Assembly (NCBI GenBank): GCA_034436295.1
Contig: DAOTVT010000168.1
Span: forward strand, 1 to 19,058
Direction of reading: 5' to 3'
Source of the DNA: DTLA01 sp034436295
GTDB taxonomy: Bacteria; Chloroflexota; Anaerolineae; DTLA01
Length of the DNA: 19,058 bases
Part shown: in pieces, positions 7,391 to 14,089 of the stretch
Layout: every line of letters starts with the position of its first letter
Position numbering within the stretch: the stretch's first letter is position 1
Position numbers and translations under genes: made by a program
Notes under the pieces: generated by a model
The model's database searches: none
What the model saw: only the letters and a program-made list of their open reading frames with translations
Told to the model about the DNA's origin: nothing

Positions 7391-9532
7391 ATGGTTGCGG
7401 GACTGTGGAAGGCGTTGGTATGGGTGACGGCCCTTGCGCTGGCCTGGATGCCGGCGTCTGCGCCCGAACTCCACACGGATGGGGTCGGGATGGCTGAAGG
7501 GATCGTGCACAATGCGGTGGACTGCACGGTGGCCTTCTACTTCTGGGATGCCGTAGCGTGGCAGTGGGCCGGATGGAAGGTAGCCGGGCCGTGGGCGAGT
7601 GTGTCCCTGGAGGGGATACCTATCGCGCAGGACAAGGATGGCTACTGGCGGGTGGACGTGTTCCGGTGCGCCCAGATCATGAACCTCCCATATCGGGTGG
7701 GTAGCCTGTGGGTGCAGTCGGATGGCATGAACCTGGCAGTAACCAACCGGACGTGTTGCGCGGGAGGTACGAGCACGCCGACGGCAACGCCGACCCGGAC
7801 GCCGACGGCTACCGCAACCCGCGCGGCGACGAATACGGCCACCCGGACGCGGACGGCTACAGCGACTCCGACAGGGACTGCGACGGCCACGTCGACCCCG
7901 ACGTGGACACCGACTGAGACGGCTACCCGGAGCGCGACGCCTACTCCGACTGATACCGCGGCACCGACGAGGACGGCGACTGCAACAGGCACGTCGACCC
8001 CGACGTGGACACCGACCGAGACGGCTACCCGGAGCGCGACGCCCACTCCGACCGATACCGCGGCACCGACGAGGACGGCGACTGCAACAGGCACGTCGAC
8101 CCCGACGTGGACACCGACTGAGACGGCTACCCGGAGCGCGACGCCTACTCTGACCGATACCGCGACACCAACGAGGACGGCCACCTACACAGCCAGCGCG
8201 ACGCCGACTCCGACCGGCACGGCTACGGCAAGCCCGACCGCGACGGGCGCTCCCACCCACACCGCGACAGCGAGCCTAACGGCGAGTCGCACACCGACGG
8301 CGCCCCCTACACCAACGCGGACAGATACGGCGACACCGACTCTGACCCACAGCCCAACGGCTACTGCGACACAGACGCCCGTGGATACGCCAACGCGCAC
8401 GAGCACCTGGACAGCGACCTTGACCCATACCGCTACTGCGGTAACCAGCCCGACCGCGACGGACACTCCAACACGCACCCAGACTGTCCCTCCAACGGCC
8501 ACATCCACAGATACACCCACACGGACCTCCACACCTACGGTGATGCCCACACGCACACGGACGGCAAGTCCGACGACAAGTCCCACGCCGACGGTTACAC
8601 CCAGCAGCACGCCGACAGTCACGGACACGGCGGCGCCTACAGCGACGCCAAGCTGGACAAGTGCGCCGACAGCAACGTGGAGTCCAACGGCCACTGCCAC
8701 GCGGACGTACACGGCGATACCCACGAGCACCTGGACAGCAACGGCCACTCCGACGAGTACGGCTAGGCCGACGAGTACGGCGACGGCTACGGCGACGCGA
8801 ACGCGGACGCCGACCGCGACGGACACCCCCACGAGTACCCGTACTGCGAGCCCAACGCCAAGTTGCACACCGATTCCGACGGATACGCTGACGCCCACGC
8901 AGGCGGCGCCTACAGCGACGCGGGCAGGCACGGCTACGCCGACTCCGAGCAGGATGCCGACCATGACGGGGACTGCCACGCGGACAGCAACGGCAACGCC
9001 CATGCCAACGCGCACCGGCACGGCGACGCCGACCGCCACCGGCACTTCTACAGCCAGCCGGACGCCAACGGCTACGCCGCCCTCCAGCGCGGTGGAGACC
9101 ACGACTCCCACCGCGATGCCGTCGGGTGGGCCTGCGGACGTCCCGGTCCCAATGTCCACTCCGACCCACACGGCGACCGCGGCGCCTTCGGATACGCCAC
9201 TTCCGCCGGGGCAGACGGTGTCCCCAACGCCAACGGTACCGTCGTTCACCTGTCCGCCATGTCCAACGGCGACGCCGCGGCCCTGCGATTGCGCGGCATG
9301 CCCCACACCGACGGCGGTGATGACGGCGACTCCTTCGGGCCCTGTCACGCCGGGCCGTGGGCCCGTTCCAGGGGTGGCCTGCCTTCCATGGCCCCTGCCG
9401 GTTCTCTTTCTTGTCTTCACGTTCAACCGGATTCGGGGCGCGATCCTGGAGCGCAATCGCCTGCTGGCGCAGTTGGCAAGGGCTGCTGCGCTCCTGCAAC
9501 CCTACCTTGAGGAGGAAACCTGGGATGACTGA
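7391..9532 (+). CDS. Thr/Pro-rich stalk protein with C-terminal membrane anchor
   Basis: The product is 713 residues in four parts. (1) A signal peptide at ~1-24. (2) An N-terminal globular region to ~125 with Trp-rich segments and cysteines at 45, 93, 122 and 123. (3) A Thr/Pro-dominated region from ~127 to ~600 (STPTATPTRTPT pattern), likely extended and open to O-glycosylation, followed by a cysteine cluster with CPPC and CDCAAC. (4) A hydrophobic segment (LPWPLPVLFLVFTF, ~665-678) followed by a basic then acidic tail, the layout of a type I membrane protein. AGGAG at 7380-7384 precedes ATG 7391. It would hold its N-terminal domain far from the membrane. Function is unknown; the position in the tad locus suggests a pilus-linked surface role. 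Such repeats are common in Chloroflexota. Confidence 0.75.
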   Translation: MVAGLWKALVWVTALALAWMPASAPELHTDGVGMAEGIVHNAVDCTVAFYFWDAVAWQWAGWKVAGPWASVSLEGIPIAQDKDGYWRVDVFRCAQIMNLPYRVGSLWVQSDGMNLAVTNRTCCAGGTSTPTATPTRTPTATATRAATNTATRTRTATATPTGTATATSTPTWTPTETATRSATPTPTDTAAPTRTATATGTSTPTWTPTETATRSATPTPTDTAAPTRTATATGTSTPTWTPTETATRSATPTLTDTATPTRTATYTASATPTPTGTATASPTATGAPTHTATASLTASRTPTAPPTPTRTDTATPTLTHSPTATATQTPVDTPTRTSTWTATLTHTATAVTSPTATDTPTRTQTVPPTATSTDTPTRTSTPTVMPTRTRTASPTTSPTPTVTPSSTPTVTDTAAPTATPSWTSAPTATWSPTATATRTYTAIPTSTWTATATPTSTARPTSTATATATRTRTPTATDTPTSTRTASPTPSCTPIPTDTLTPTQAAPTATRAGTATPTPSRMPTMTGTATRTATATPMPTRTGTATPTATGTSTASRTPTATPPSSAVETTTPTAMPSGGPADVPVPMSTPTHTATAAPSDTPLPPGQTVSPTPTVPSFTCPPCPTATPRPCDCAACPTPTAVMTATPSGPVTPGRGPVPGVACLPWPLPVLFLVFTFNRIRGAILERNRLLAQLARAAALLQPYLEEETWDD
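7889..8194 (+). repeat. Three 102-bp tandem repeats in the stalk gene
   Basis: Units start at 7889, 7991 and 8093, each opening with ACGTCGACCCCGACGTGGAC. Each encodes 34 residues beginning TSTPTWTPTETATRSATPTP. Copies 1 and 2 differ at only three bases, all silent (ACT/ACC, CCT/CCC, ACT/ACC). The third copy diverges in its last third. Such repeats can change stalk length by recombination or slippage. Confidence 0.9.
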
Positions 9533-10094
9533 TCGGAACACGAGCCTTTTGATTGGAACCGTGCTGAGTCTGACGTTGCTGTGCGTAATCATCGCCTGGA
9601 TTGGCGAGCGGATTCACAGCGCCATTCGCGATGGGACCCGCGAGGCGAGGGCGCGCGGGATCAAGCGATTGGCCCTGCTACGAGACGCGGTGGCGCTGAA
9701 GAGGGCGGACCTGCTGGAGCGACTGCCCGTTCATGACGGCAACTACCTGCAGAAGTTGAACCAACTTGCCCTGGATGCCACCGGCGCGTCCCAGGGCATG
9801 GATCAGGTGATTCGGATGGGGAATGAACCGTGCCCCTATTTGGTTGGCCTGGGCGAGGCGTTCCAGGAGTGCGTCTTCGCCCTGGAGGGTGAGGCGATGG
9901 TCAAGGCGGGCGAAGTCCCCCGACGGGTGCGTTGGCATCCGGTGGACGCGGTGTCGGGCGACCTGTTCGCGGTGGAGACGCTGGAGGCCGTTTATCGCCA
10001 CCTTGCCGCGAGGTACGGGGTCACCGATTTGGCTCTGCCGCATCGCGCAGTCTGGTACCTGGCGGTGATCCCGCCGAAGGGAGGGAAGGGATGA
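9525..10094 (+). CDS. Unknown single-pass membrane protein in the tad locus
   Basis: The product is 189 residues. Residues ~7-25 form one membrane helix (LLIGTVLSLTLLCVIIAWIG), followed by a strongly basic stretch (REARARGIKRLALLRD) that suggests the rest is cytoplasmic. The remainder is a soluble region with no motif I recognise; VRWHPVDAVSGDLFAVETLE and a final AVWYLAVIPP strand could belong to an alpha/beta fold. ATG 9525 overlaps the end of the stalk gene by 8 bases, with GGAGG at 9511-9515, and the gene ends in an ATGA overlap with the propeller gene. This tight coupling implies a shared role with its neighbours. A longer frame from 9357 overlaps the stalk gene and is rejected. Confidence 0.65.
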   Translation: MTDRNTSLLIGTVLSLTLLCVIIAWIGERIHSAIRDGTREARARGIKRLALLRDAVALKRADLLERLPVHDGNYLQKLNQLALDATGASQGMDQVIRMGNEPCPYLVGLGEAFQECVFALEGEAMVKAGEVPRRVRWHPVDAVSGDLFAVETLEAVYRHLAARYGVTDLALPHRAVWYLAVIPPKGGKG

Positions 10095-11092
10095 GGGGCA
10101 TCCGAACCCTTCACGTGATCCTTGCGCTCGTTCTGGGGAGTGCCCTGTGGCTTGGGTACAGGGCGTTGCGCCCGCGACCCGCGCCACCACCGGAAGTGTC
10201 CTCCAACACCTGGGAGCAGGTCTTCACGCAGCCGGTGCGGTCGCTGGCTGCAGTGGGGGACATGATTGTGCTGGGGACGTATCAGGGCAGTTACATCCTC
10301 CGCGCTGATGGCATGGCTGCTCGGGTCCCCGCCGAGCCTGTGCCCACGGACTCGCCCTGGGCGGGGGTGGTGTTCGCGCTGGCAGCCGATACACAGGGCC
10401 GCAGGGTCTACGAAGGGCGCGATCAAGCGTACCCGGTGGGCCTGCTGGACCTGGGTGAAAGCGAGTGGCAATCTTTGCCGGGCCTTGGGGATGGGGAACG
10501 CTGGACGGTGTGGTCGCTAGCCGTCGGGGATGCCCTGTATGCAGGCACCGGCAAGGGAGTTTGGGCGCGGTCGCTGGATTCAGAGGCGGGGAAGTGGCAA
10601 CTCGTTGGTCCTCCCGAAGGGCGCGCGCGGTTGCCGGTGTTCAGCCTGCTCTGCGCGGAACACGGGCTGTATGCCGGCACCTTTGACGGGATCTGGTTGT
10701 ACAACGATGGCGAATGGCGCTTTCTGGCCGACGGCCCGCGGGGCAAGGTGTTGGCCCTGGCGGAATGGACCTGGGCCGGACAGCGCTACCTGGCTGCGGG
10801 AACGGGCGATGGGCTGTTCCTCCAGCGGGGTACCGGACCCTGGCAGCGGGTAGATGGGGACTACCCGGAGGATCCTGTCGTGTACAGTCTGGCTTTTGAC
10901 GCGAAGGGCGGCATCCTGTTCGCCGGCACGGCGGACGGGGTGGCGCGGCTGGCCTTGTCGGGTGGGGAGGGTGGCGACCGCTGGGAGAAAGTGGGCCTAT
11001 CGGGGCCGGTTATGGCGCTGGCGTGGCACGAGGGCGCGCTCGTGGCCGGAGGCGACGGCGGGGCCTTTGCGTGGAGAGAAGGGAGGAGGTAG
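10091..11092 (+). CDS. Membrane-anchored seven-repeat beta-propeller-like protein
   Basis: The product is 333 residues. An N-terminal hydrophobic segment (~8-23) acts as a signal or anchor, followed by a Pro-rich linker. The rest contains seven related units of ~40 residues of the form V-x-S/A-L-A...LYAGT-x-x-G-V-W, at about 49-69, 93-113, 140-160, 182-204, 219-244, 263-285 and 306-328. This fits a seven-bladed propeller similar to two-component-regulator-type or YCF48-like propellers, usually protein- or ligand-binding scaffolds. No catalytic motif is visible. ATG 10091 overlaps the upstream stop (ATGA). Expected outside the membrane, it may bind pilus or stalk parts; that part is inference. 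Confidence 0.65.
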   Translation: MRGIRTLHVILALVLGSALWLGYRALRPRPAPPPEVSSNTWEQVFTQPVRSLAAVGDMIVLGTYQGSYILRADGMAARVPAEPVPTDSPWAGVVFALAADTQGRRVYEGRDQAYPVGLLDLGESEWQSLPGLGDGERWTVWSLAVGDALYAGTGKGVWARSLDSEAGKWQLVGPPEGRARLPVFSLLCAEHGLYAGTFDGIWLYNDGEWRFLADGPRGKVLALAEWTWAGQRYLAAGTGDGLFLQRGTGPWQRVDGDYPEDPVVYSLAFDAKGGILFAGTADGVARLALSGGEGGDRWEKVGLSGPVMALAWHEGALVAGGDGGAFAWREGRR

Positions 11093-11095
11093 GAG

Positions 11096-12133
11096 ATGCC
11101 GCACTCGCGAACGAGAATTGCGATCGTCACGGCGTTGTTCTGCGCCGCGGTGCTGGCCTGGCTCAGCATCGCGCGCGTGCAGCCATCGGCGGGTGCCCGT
11201 GGGCTGTGTTCGGGCGCGGAATCCTTTGGGTGCGACGTGGGCGGGGGCTCTGGATTTGCCTTGCGGGTAGTGGTTCGTGATCCTGATGGCAATCCTGTGG
11301 CCGGGGCCTGGTGCCGTTGGACGCAGGTGCAGTGCAGCGCGTCGGGGTGCGCGGAGCAGACGCGCTCCGGGCAGACGGACGCCCAGGGAGAGTGGGTCAC
11401 CGATCACTGCGTGGATTGCTCGCGGGCGTGGACGGTGCTGGTGGAGAAGCGCTGGGAGTTTGACGCATACTCGGCCACCTTTGGCGCGGGCGCGGGGGCC
11501 AACGGAGGGACATGCACGCTTCAGGTTGTGCTGACCCGGCCGGCCACGCCGACGCCCACTCGTCCGCCGCAGCCTTCGGCTGATCCGCCATCGGTGTACA
11601 CGCGGCCGCCGGATGTGGAGGTGTACTACCGGCCCTCGCATCCGTTGGTGGTCGGCCAGGATCCCCAGCGGCGCGGCGTGGACATCTGCCTGCGGGCGAT
11701 CTCCTATCCCGTTGTCCGCGTTACGTACACGGTGGAGTGGGATGAGGCAGCGGCCCGATGGGTGCAGGTGGCCCACCGGGAGCTGATCCCAGACCCGGTC
11801 AACCCGGACGCGCTCTTCATCCGCGCGGACCTGACGGAGGCCTCGGCGCGCTGGATTACGGATGTGTTGGCCCTGCGGTATCCGGGGATATCCATCCGGC
11901 AGCCCCGATGGGACATCGCGCCTGGGGCGGGATGGCAGGGTTCCGGCCGCTTGCAGCCGGGTGGGACATACTTGTTCCAGGGATGCGATGAGCGGATACC
12001 GTTGGCGGATCCGGGCGTGTACCGGGTTTGGGCGAGCGTATCCACGAGGGGGACGGCCTGGAGCGCGCCGCTGGAGCGAACGGGAGCAATCACGCTGCCC
12101 GTGGCCTTTCTGGGCGTGAGTTTGGTGGAGTGA
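11096..12133 (+). CDS. Secreted or anchored Cys-rich two-domain protein of unknown function
   Basis: The product is 345 residues. A hydrophobic N-terminus (~8-27) is followed by a Cys-rich domain containing LRVVVRDPDGNPVAGAWCRW, typical of an Ig-like or carboxypeptidase-regulatory-like beta fold, with many paired cysteines before residue ~140. A short linker (PATPTPTRPPQPS) leads to a C-terminal domain of ~180 residues with no recognised family; it contains VRVTYTVEWDEAAARWVQVA and ends in beta-strand-like sequence. The ATG is three bases after the propeller stop, within reach of its GGGAGGAGGT. The gene lies between the propeller and the prepilin peptidase, so it is probably made with the pilus. 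A structural or adhesive surface role is the simplest guess. Confidence 0.6.
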   Translation: MPHSRTRIAIVTALFCAAVLAWLSIARVQPSAGARGLCSGAESFGCDVGGGSGFALRVVVRDPDGNPVAGAWCRWTQVQCSASGCAEQTRSGQTDAQGEWVTDHCVDCSRAWTVLVEKRWEFDAYSATFGAGAGANGGTCTLQVVLTRPATPTPTRPPQPSADPPSVYTRPPDVEVYYRPSHPLVVGQDPQRRGVDICLRAISYPVVRVTYTVEWDEAAARWVQVAHRELIPDPVNPDALFIRADLTEASARWITDVLALRYPGISIRQPRWDIAPGAGWQGSGRLQPGGTYLFQGCDERIPLADPGVYRVWASVSTRGTAWSAPLERTGAITLPVAFLGVSLVE

Positions 12134-12136
12134 GCG

Positions 12137-12586
12137 ATGAGCATCTGGCTGCGGGTAGGCGTCAGCATCTGGTTGGTCGTGGTGTCCGTTGTGGACCTGC
12201 GCGCGCGGCGGATTCCGAACGCGCTGGTGCTGCCCGTGCTGGTCGTGGCTCTGGTATGGCGGCTGGCGCAGGGGAACTGGCTCGTTGCGCTCGCCTGGGT
12301 AGGGCTGTACCTTCTGTGGCGGACTGGGTTTCTGGGGGGCGCTGGCGACGCCAAACTGCTGATGGCGCTGGTCGCGCTGTTCCCTGCGGCCGAGTTTGTG
12401 CTGATCCTGGGTGCGGTTGTGTTGGCGGTGGCGCTGCCATGGACTGCCATGCGGTACCGGAGACGTTGGGGCGAGTTCGTTCGCGACCTTCGGCCGTCAG
12501 AGGAGCGGCTGGAGCGCGAAGGCGTCCCCTTTGCCTGGGTTTATGCCTTGGGTGCATTGGTCCACATGTGGGCAAACCTATCTTGA
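12137..12586 (+). CDS. tadV: TadV/CpaA-type A24 prepilin peptidase
   Basis: The product is 149 residues, an aspartic membrane protease that removes the leader peptide of Flp-type prepilins. The two catalytic aspartates are visible: D20 in VVDLRARRIPN and D71 in the GAGD (GxGD) motif. It has several membrane helices and no N-methylase domain, as usual for the short TadV/CpaA branch. ATG 12137 lies three bases after the previous stop, and the pilin gene follows after 16 bases. Expected substrates are the Flp pilin and the TadE-like protein encoded directly downstream. The length fits the family. Confidence 0.85.
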   Translation: MSIWLRVGVSIWLVVVSVVDLRARRIPNALVLPVLVVALVWRLAQGNWLVALAWVGLYLLWRTGFLGGAGDAKLLMALVALFPAAEFVLILGAVVLAVALPWTAMRYRRRWGEFVRDLRPSEERLEREGVPFAWVYALGALVHMWANLS

Positions 12587-12602
12587 TACGGAGGAAAGGG
12601 TC

Positions 12603-12758
12603 ATGAAGAGGTTCTTGAGGGACGACAGAGGGATTGAGGCGACGGAATTGGCGGCGATCATCGCCTTGTTCGTGGTCATCGTGGTGGTCGCGTTCGGCGC
12701 GTTCGGGAGCCGGTTGAGCGCGTTCATCGGCGGCTTGGCCGGACGGCTGGGGTTCTGA
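12603..12758 (+). CDS. flp: Flp-type major pilin
   Basis: The product is 51 residues, the size of Flp prepilins. MKRFLRDDRG is a short basic leader. The predicted cut is after G10, leaving IEATELAAI with glutamate at +5, the classic type IVb signature. A long hydrophobic helix (LAAIIALFVVIVVVAFGAFG) follows. GGAGGAAA at 12590-12597 is a strong ribosome site. The longer frame from 12411 only reflects overlap with tadV. As the only small pilin in the window, it is probably the main filament subunit. Confidence 0.9.
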   Translation: MKRFLRDDRGIEATELAAIIALFVVIVVVAFGAFGSRLSAFIGGLAGRLGF

Positions 12759-12769
12759 GAGGTGGGTGC

Positions 12770-13159
12770 ATGAGGCGATTTCTGCGAGGGGAGCGGGGCG
12801 TGGAGACCCTGGAGGCGGCCGTCACGCTGCCCCTGATGGTGCTGATCCTGCTGGCCATCGTGGAGTTCGGGTGGGCGGTGTATGCCCAGCAGGTGGCGCA
12901 GGAGGCCGCGCGACATGGCGTGCGCATGGGCGTTGTGTCCCAGGGGAACGCGGCTGGCGCGGCCATGTCCGCGGCGTCGCAATACGCCCGCAACGGTGCC
13001 TTGCAGGGCGCGCAGGTCAGCGTGCTGGCTCCTGGCGGCGTGGTGGGCACATCGCTGCGCGTGCGAGTGCAGTATGAGGTACCGCACTTCCTCGGGTTCC
13101 TGGGATTGCCGCCGCTGGTGGTAACAGGCGAGGCGGAGGGGAGGCAGGAGGGATGGTGA
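12770..13159 (+). CDS. tadE: TadE-like minor pilin
   Basis: The product is 129 residues. The N-terminus MRRFLRGERG^VETLEAA has a prepilin-like site after G10 with glutamate at +5. A hydrophobic helix (LPLMVLILLAIVEFGWAVYA) is followed by AQEAARHGVR, the characteristic TadE segment. The remainder is a small extracytoplasmic domain. It is expected to be processed by TadV and to act as a minor pilus component or assembly factor. It overlaps the next gene by 7 bases. Confidence 0.85.
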   Translation: MRRFLRGERGVETLEAAVTLPLMVLILLAIVEFGWAVYAQQVAQEAARHGVRMGVVSQGNAAGAAMSAASQYARNGALQGAQVSVLAPGGVVGTSLRVRVQYEVPHFLGFLGLPPLVVTGEAEGRQEGW

Positions 13160-13596
13160 GGCCGTTTCTGCGCGACCGGCGCGGCTACTCGCTGACCTGG
13201 GCTGTGGGATTCCTGGCGATCTTGTTCGTGCCCCTGTTGGTGTTGGGCATTGAGGTTGGCCGGTGGGAGCACGCGCGGGGGGAGTTGTACAAGGCGGCGG
13301 ACTTGGCGGCGCTGGCTGCGGCGCAGGAAGTGGATGTGGCGCACTTCAGGGAGACGGGCGAGGTGCTGCTGCTTCCGTCCGCGTTGGAGGTGGCCGAGCG
13401 GTACGTGGCAGCCAACACGGGCTACTTGACGCGGAATGGGATTGCGGCGCACATCGCCGGCATCGCGGTGGACCAGACGCTGCGCGAGGTGGAGGTAACG
13501 GTGGTGGCCGACATCTCCGGCCTGTTCCCGGCGTGGGTGCCGCGGGTGGTCATCCGCGGGCGCGGCACGTCGGAGGTAAGGGGGAGGGTACCGTGA
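13153..13596 (+). CDS. TadG-like (Tad domain) pilus-assembly protein
   Basis: The product is 147 residues. The start MVRPFLRDRRG mirrors the leaders of flp and tadE, but the mature-side sequence YSLTW lacks glutamate at +5. It therefore looks like a Tad-domain (TadG N-terminal) protein, not a typical pilin. The hydrophobic helix and the ELYKAADLAALAAAQEV motif match the putative TadE/TadG-like domain. It is much shorter than full TadG proteins, which carry a von Willebrand-type domain; here that part is absent. It is the last gene of the locus. ATG 13153 overlaps the tadE stop. Confidence 0.75.
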   Translation: MVRPFLRDRRGYSLTWAVGFLAILFVPLLVLGIEVGRWEHARGELYKAADLAALAAAQEVDVAHFRETGEVLLLPSALEVAERYVAANTGYLTRNGIAAHIAGIAVDQTLREVEVTVVADISGLFPAWVPRVVIRGRGTSEVRGRVP

Positions 13597-13614
13597 GGAT
13601 AGGCCTGCTGTGTT

Positions 13615-13659
13615 GAGAAGGCGGCGGGGCAGCGGAGTAGCCTTCTCCCTGGAGGCTAC
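13615..13659. terminator. Weak hairpins between convergent operons
   Basis: GAGAAGGC (13615-13622) can pair with GCCTTCTC (13640-13647), and GTAGCC (13637-13642) with GGCTAC (13654-13659); the two are mutually exclusive. They lie in the 151-base gap between the tadG-like stop and the peptidase stop. Neither has a T-tract on either strand, so termination here is only a guess. Confidence 0.3.
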
Positions 13660-13747
13660 ACCCACGGACGTGGCGAATATTCTTGGGCTGGCGCGCTGAC
13701 CACGGTGTTCCTCGGTTCATTCTACTGCCCATCGCCATGTGCCCCAA

Positions 13748-14089
13748 TCAATCACGCGAGTCTGCGCGCTGGTGTGTATTCTCCACCTCAGCCAGATAAC
13801 TCCGCAGCAGTGCCTTGAACAGTCTACCGTGGTTCGGCACCTTCAGATGCAGCAGTTCGTGGATGATGACCTCCGTACGAAAGCGCGCCGGCTGCGTTAG
13901 CAGGGTCGGATCTACGGTGAGGGTCCCCCTGGACGAGCAGCTGGCCCACTTGCGCTTCATGGGGCGCAGGCGGATTTCCTTCGGCTCGACGCCGATGCGC
14001 CTTGCCCAGGCACGCACCTCCGCCTTAAAGATCTCGGCAGGAATCGTTTCCTCCAGGGGTTTCCAGTCGGTTCGCTCTGCATGGGTCAT
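13748..14089 (-). CDS. YgjP/M48-like zinc metallopeptidase (short form)
   Basis: The product is 113 residues. It has MKRKWASCSSRGTLTV, the conserved pre-catalytic motif of the YgjP (DUF45/WLM-related) family. Zinc site HELLH (H77, E78, H81) is followed by PNH (H87) as likely third ligand. Family members are often ~230 residues; this one lacks the N-terminal half, but both key motifs are complete. Its ATG overlaps the hsdR stop (ATGA), so it is the last gene of the restriction operon. In other genomes short peptidases of this type also sit beside Type I hsdR genes. Substrate unknown; control of HsdR turnover is one possibility. Confidence 0.75.
   Translation of the reverse strand: MTHAERTDWKPLEETIPAEIFKAEVRAWARRIGVEPKEIRLRPMKRKWASCSSRGTLTVDPTLLTQPARFRTEVIIHELLHLKVPNHGRLFKALLRSYLAEVENTHQRADSRD

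Noticed and set aside
7642..9592. Long minus-strand open frames opposite the Thr/Pro gene (Val/Gly-rich and Arg-rich readings)
   Set aside because: They are antisense readings of ACN/CCN codon repeats, are low-complexity, have no ribosome site and resemble no protein.
13637..13659. GTAG-footed hairpin as a REP element matching the RAYT
   Set aside because: Only one short copy is seen and GTAG occurs often by chance; no second related palindrome was found.
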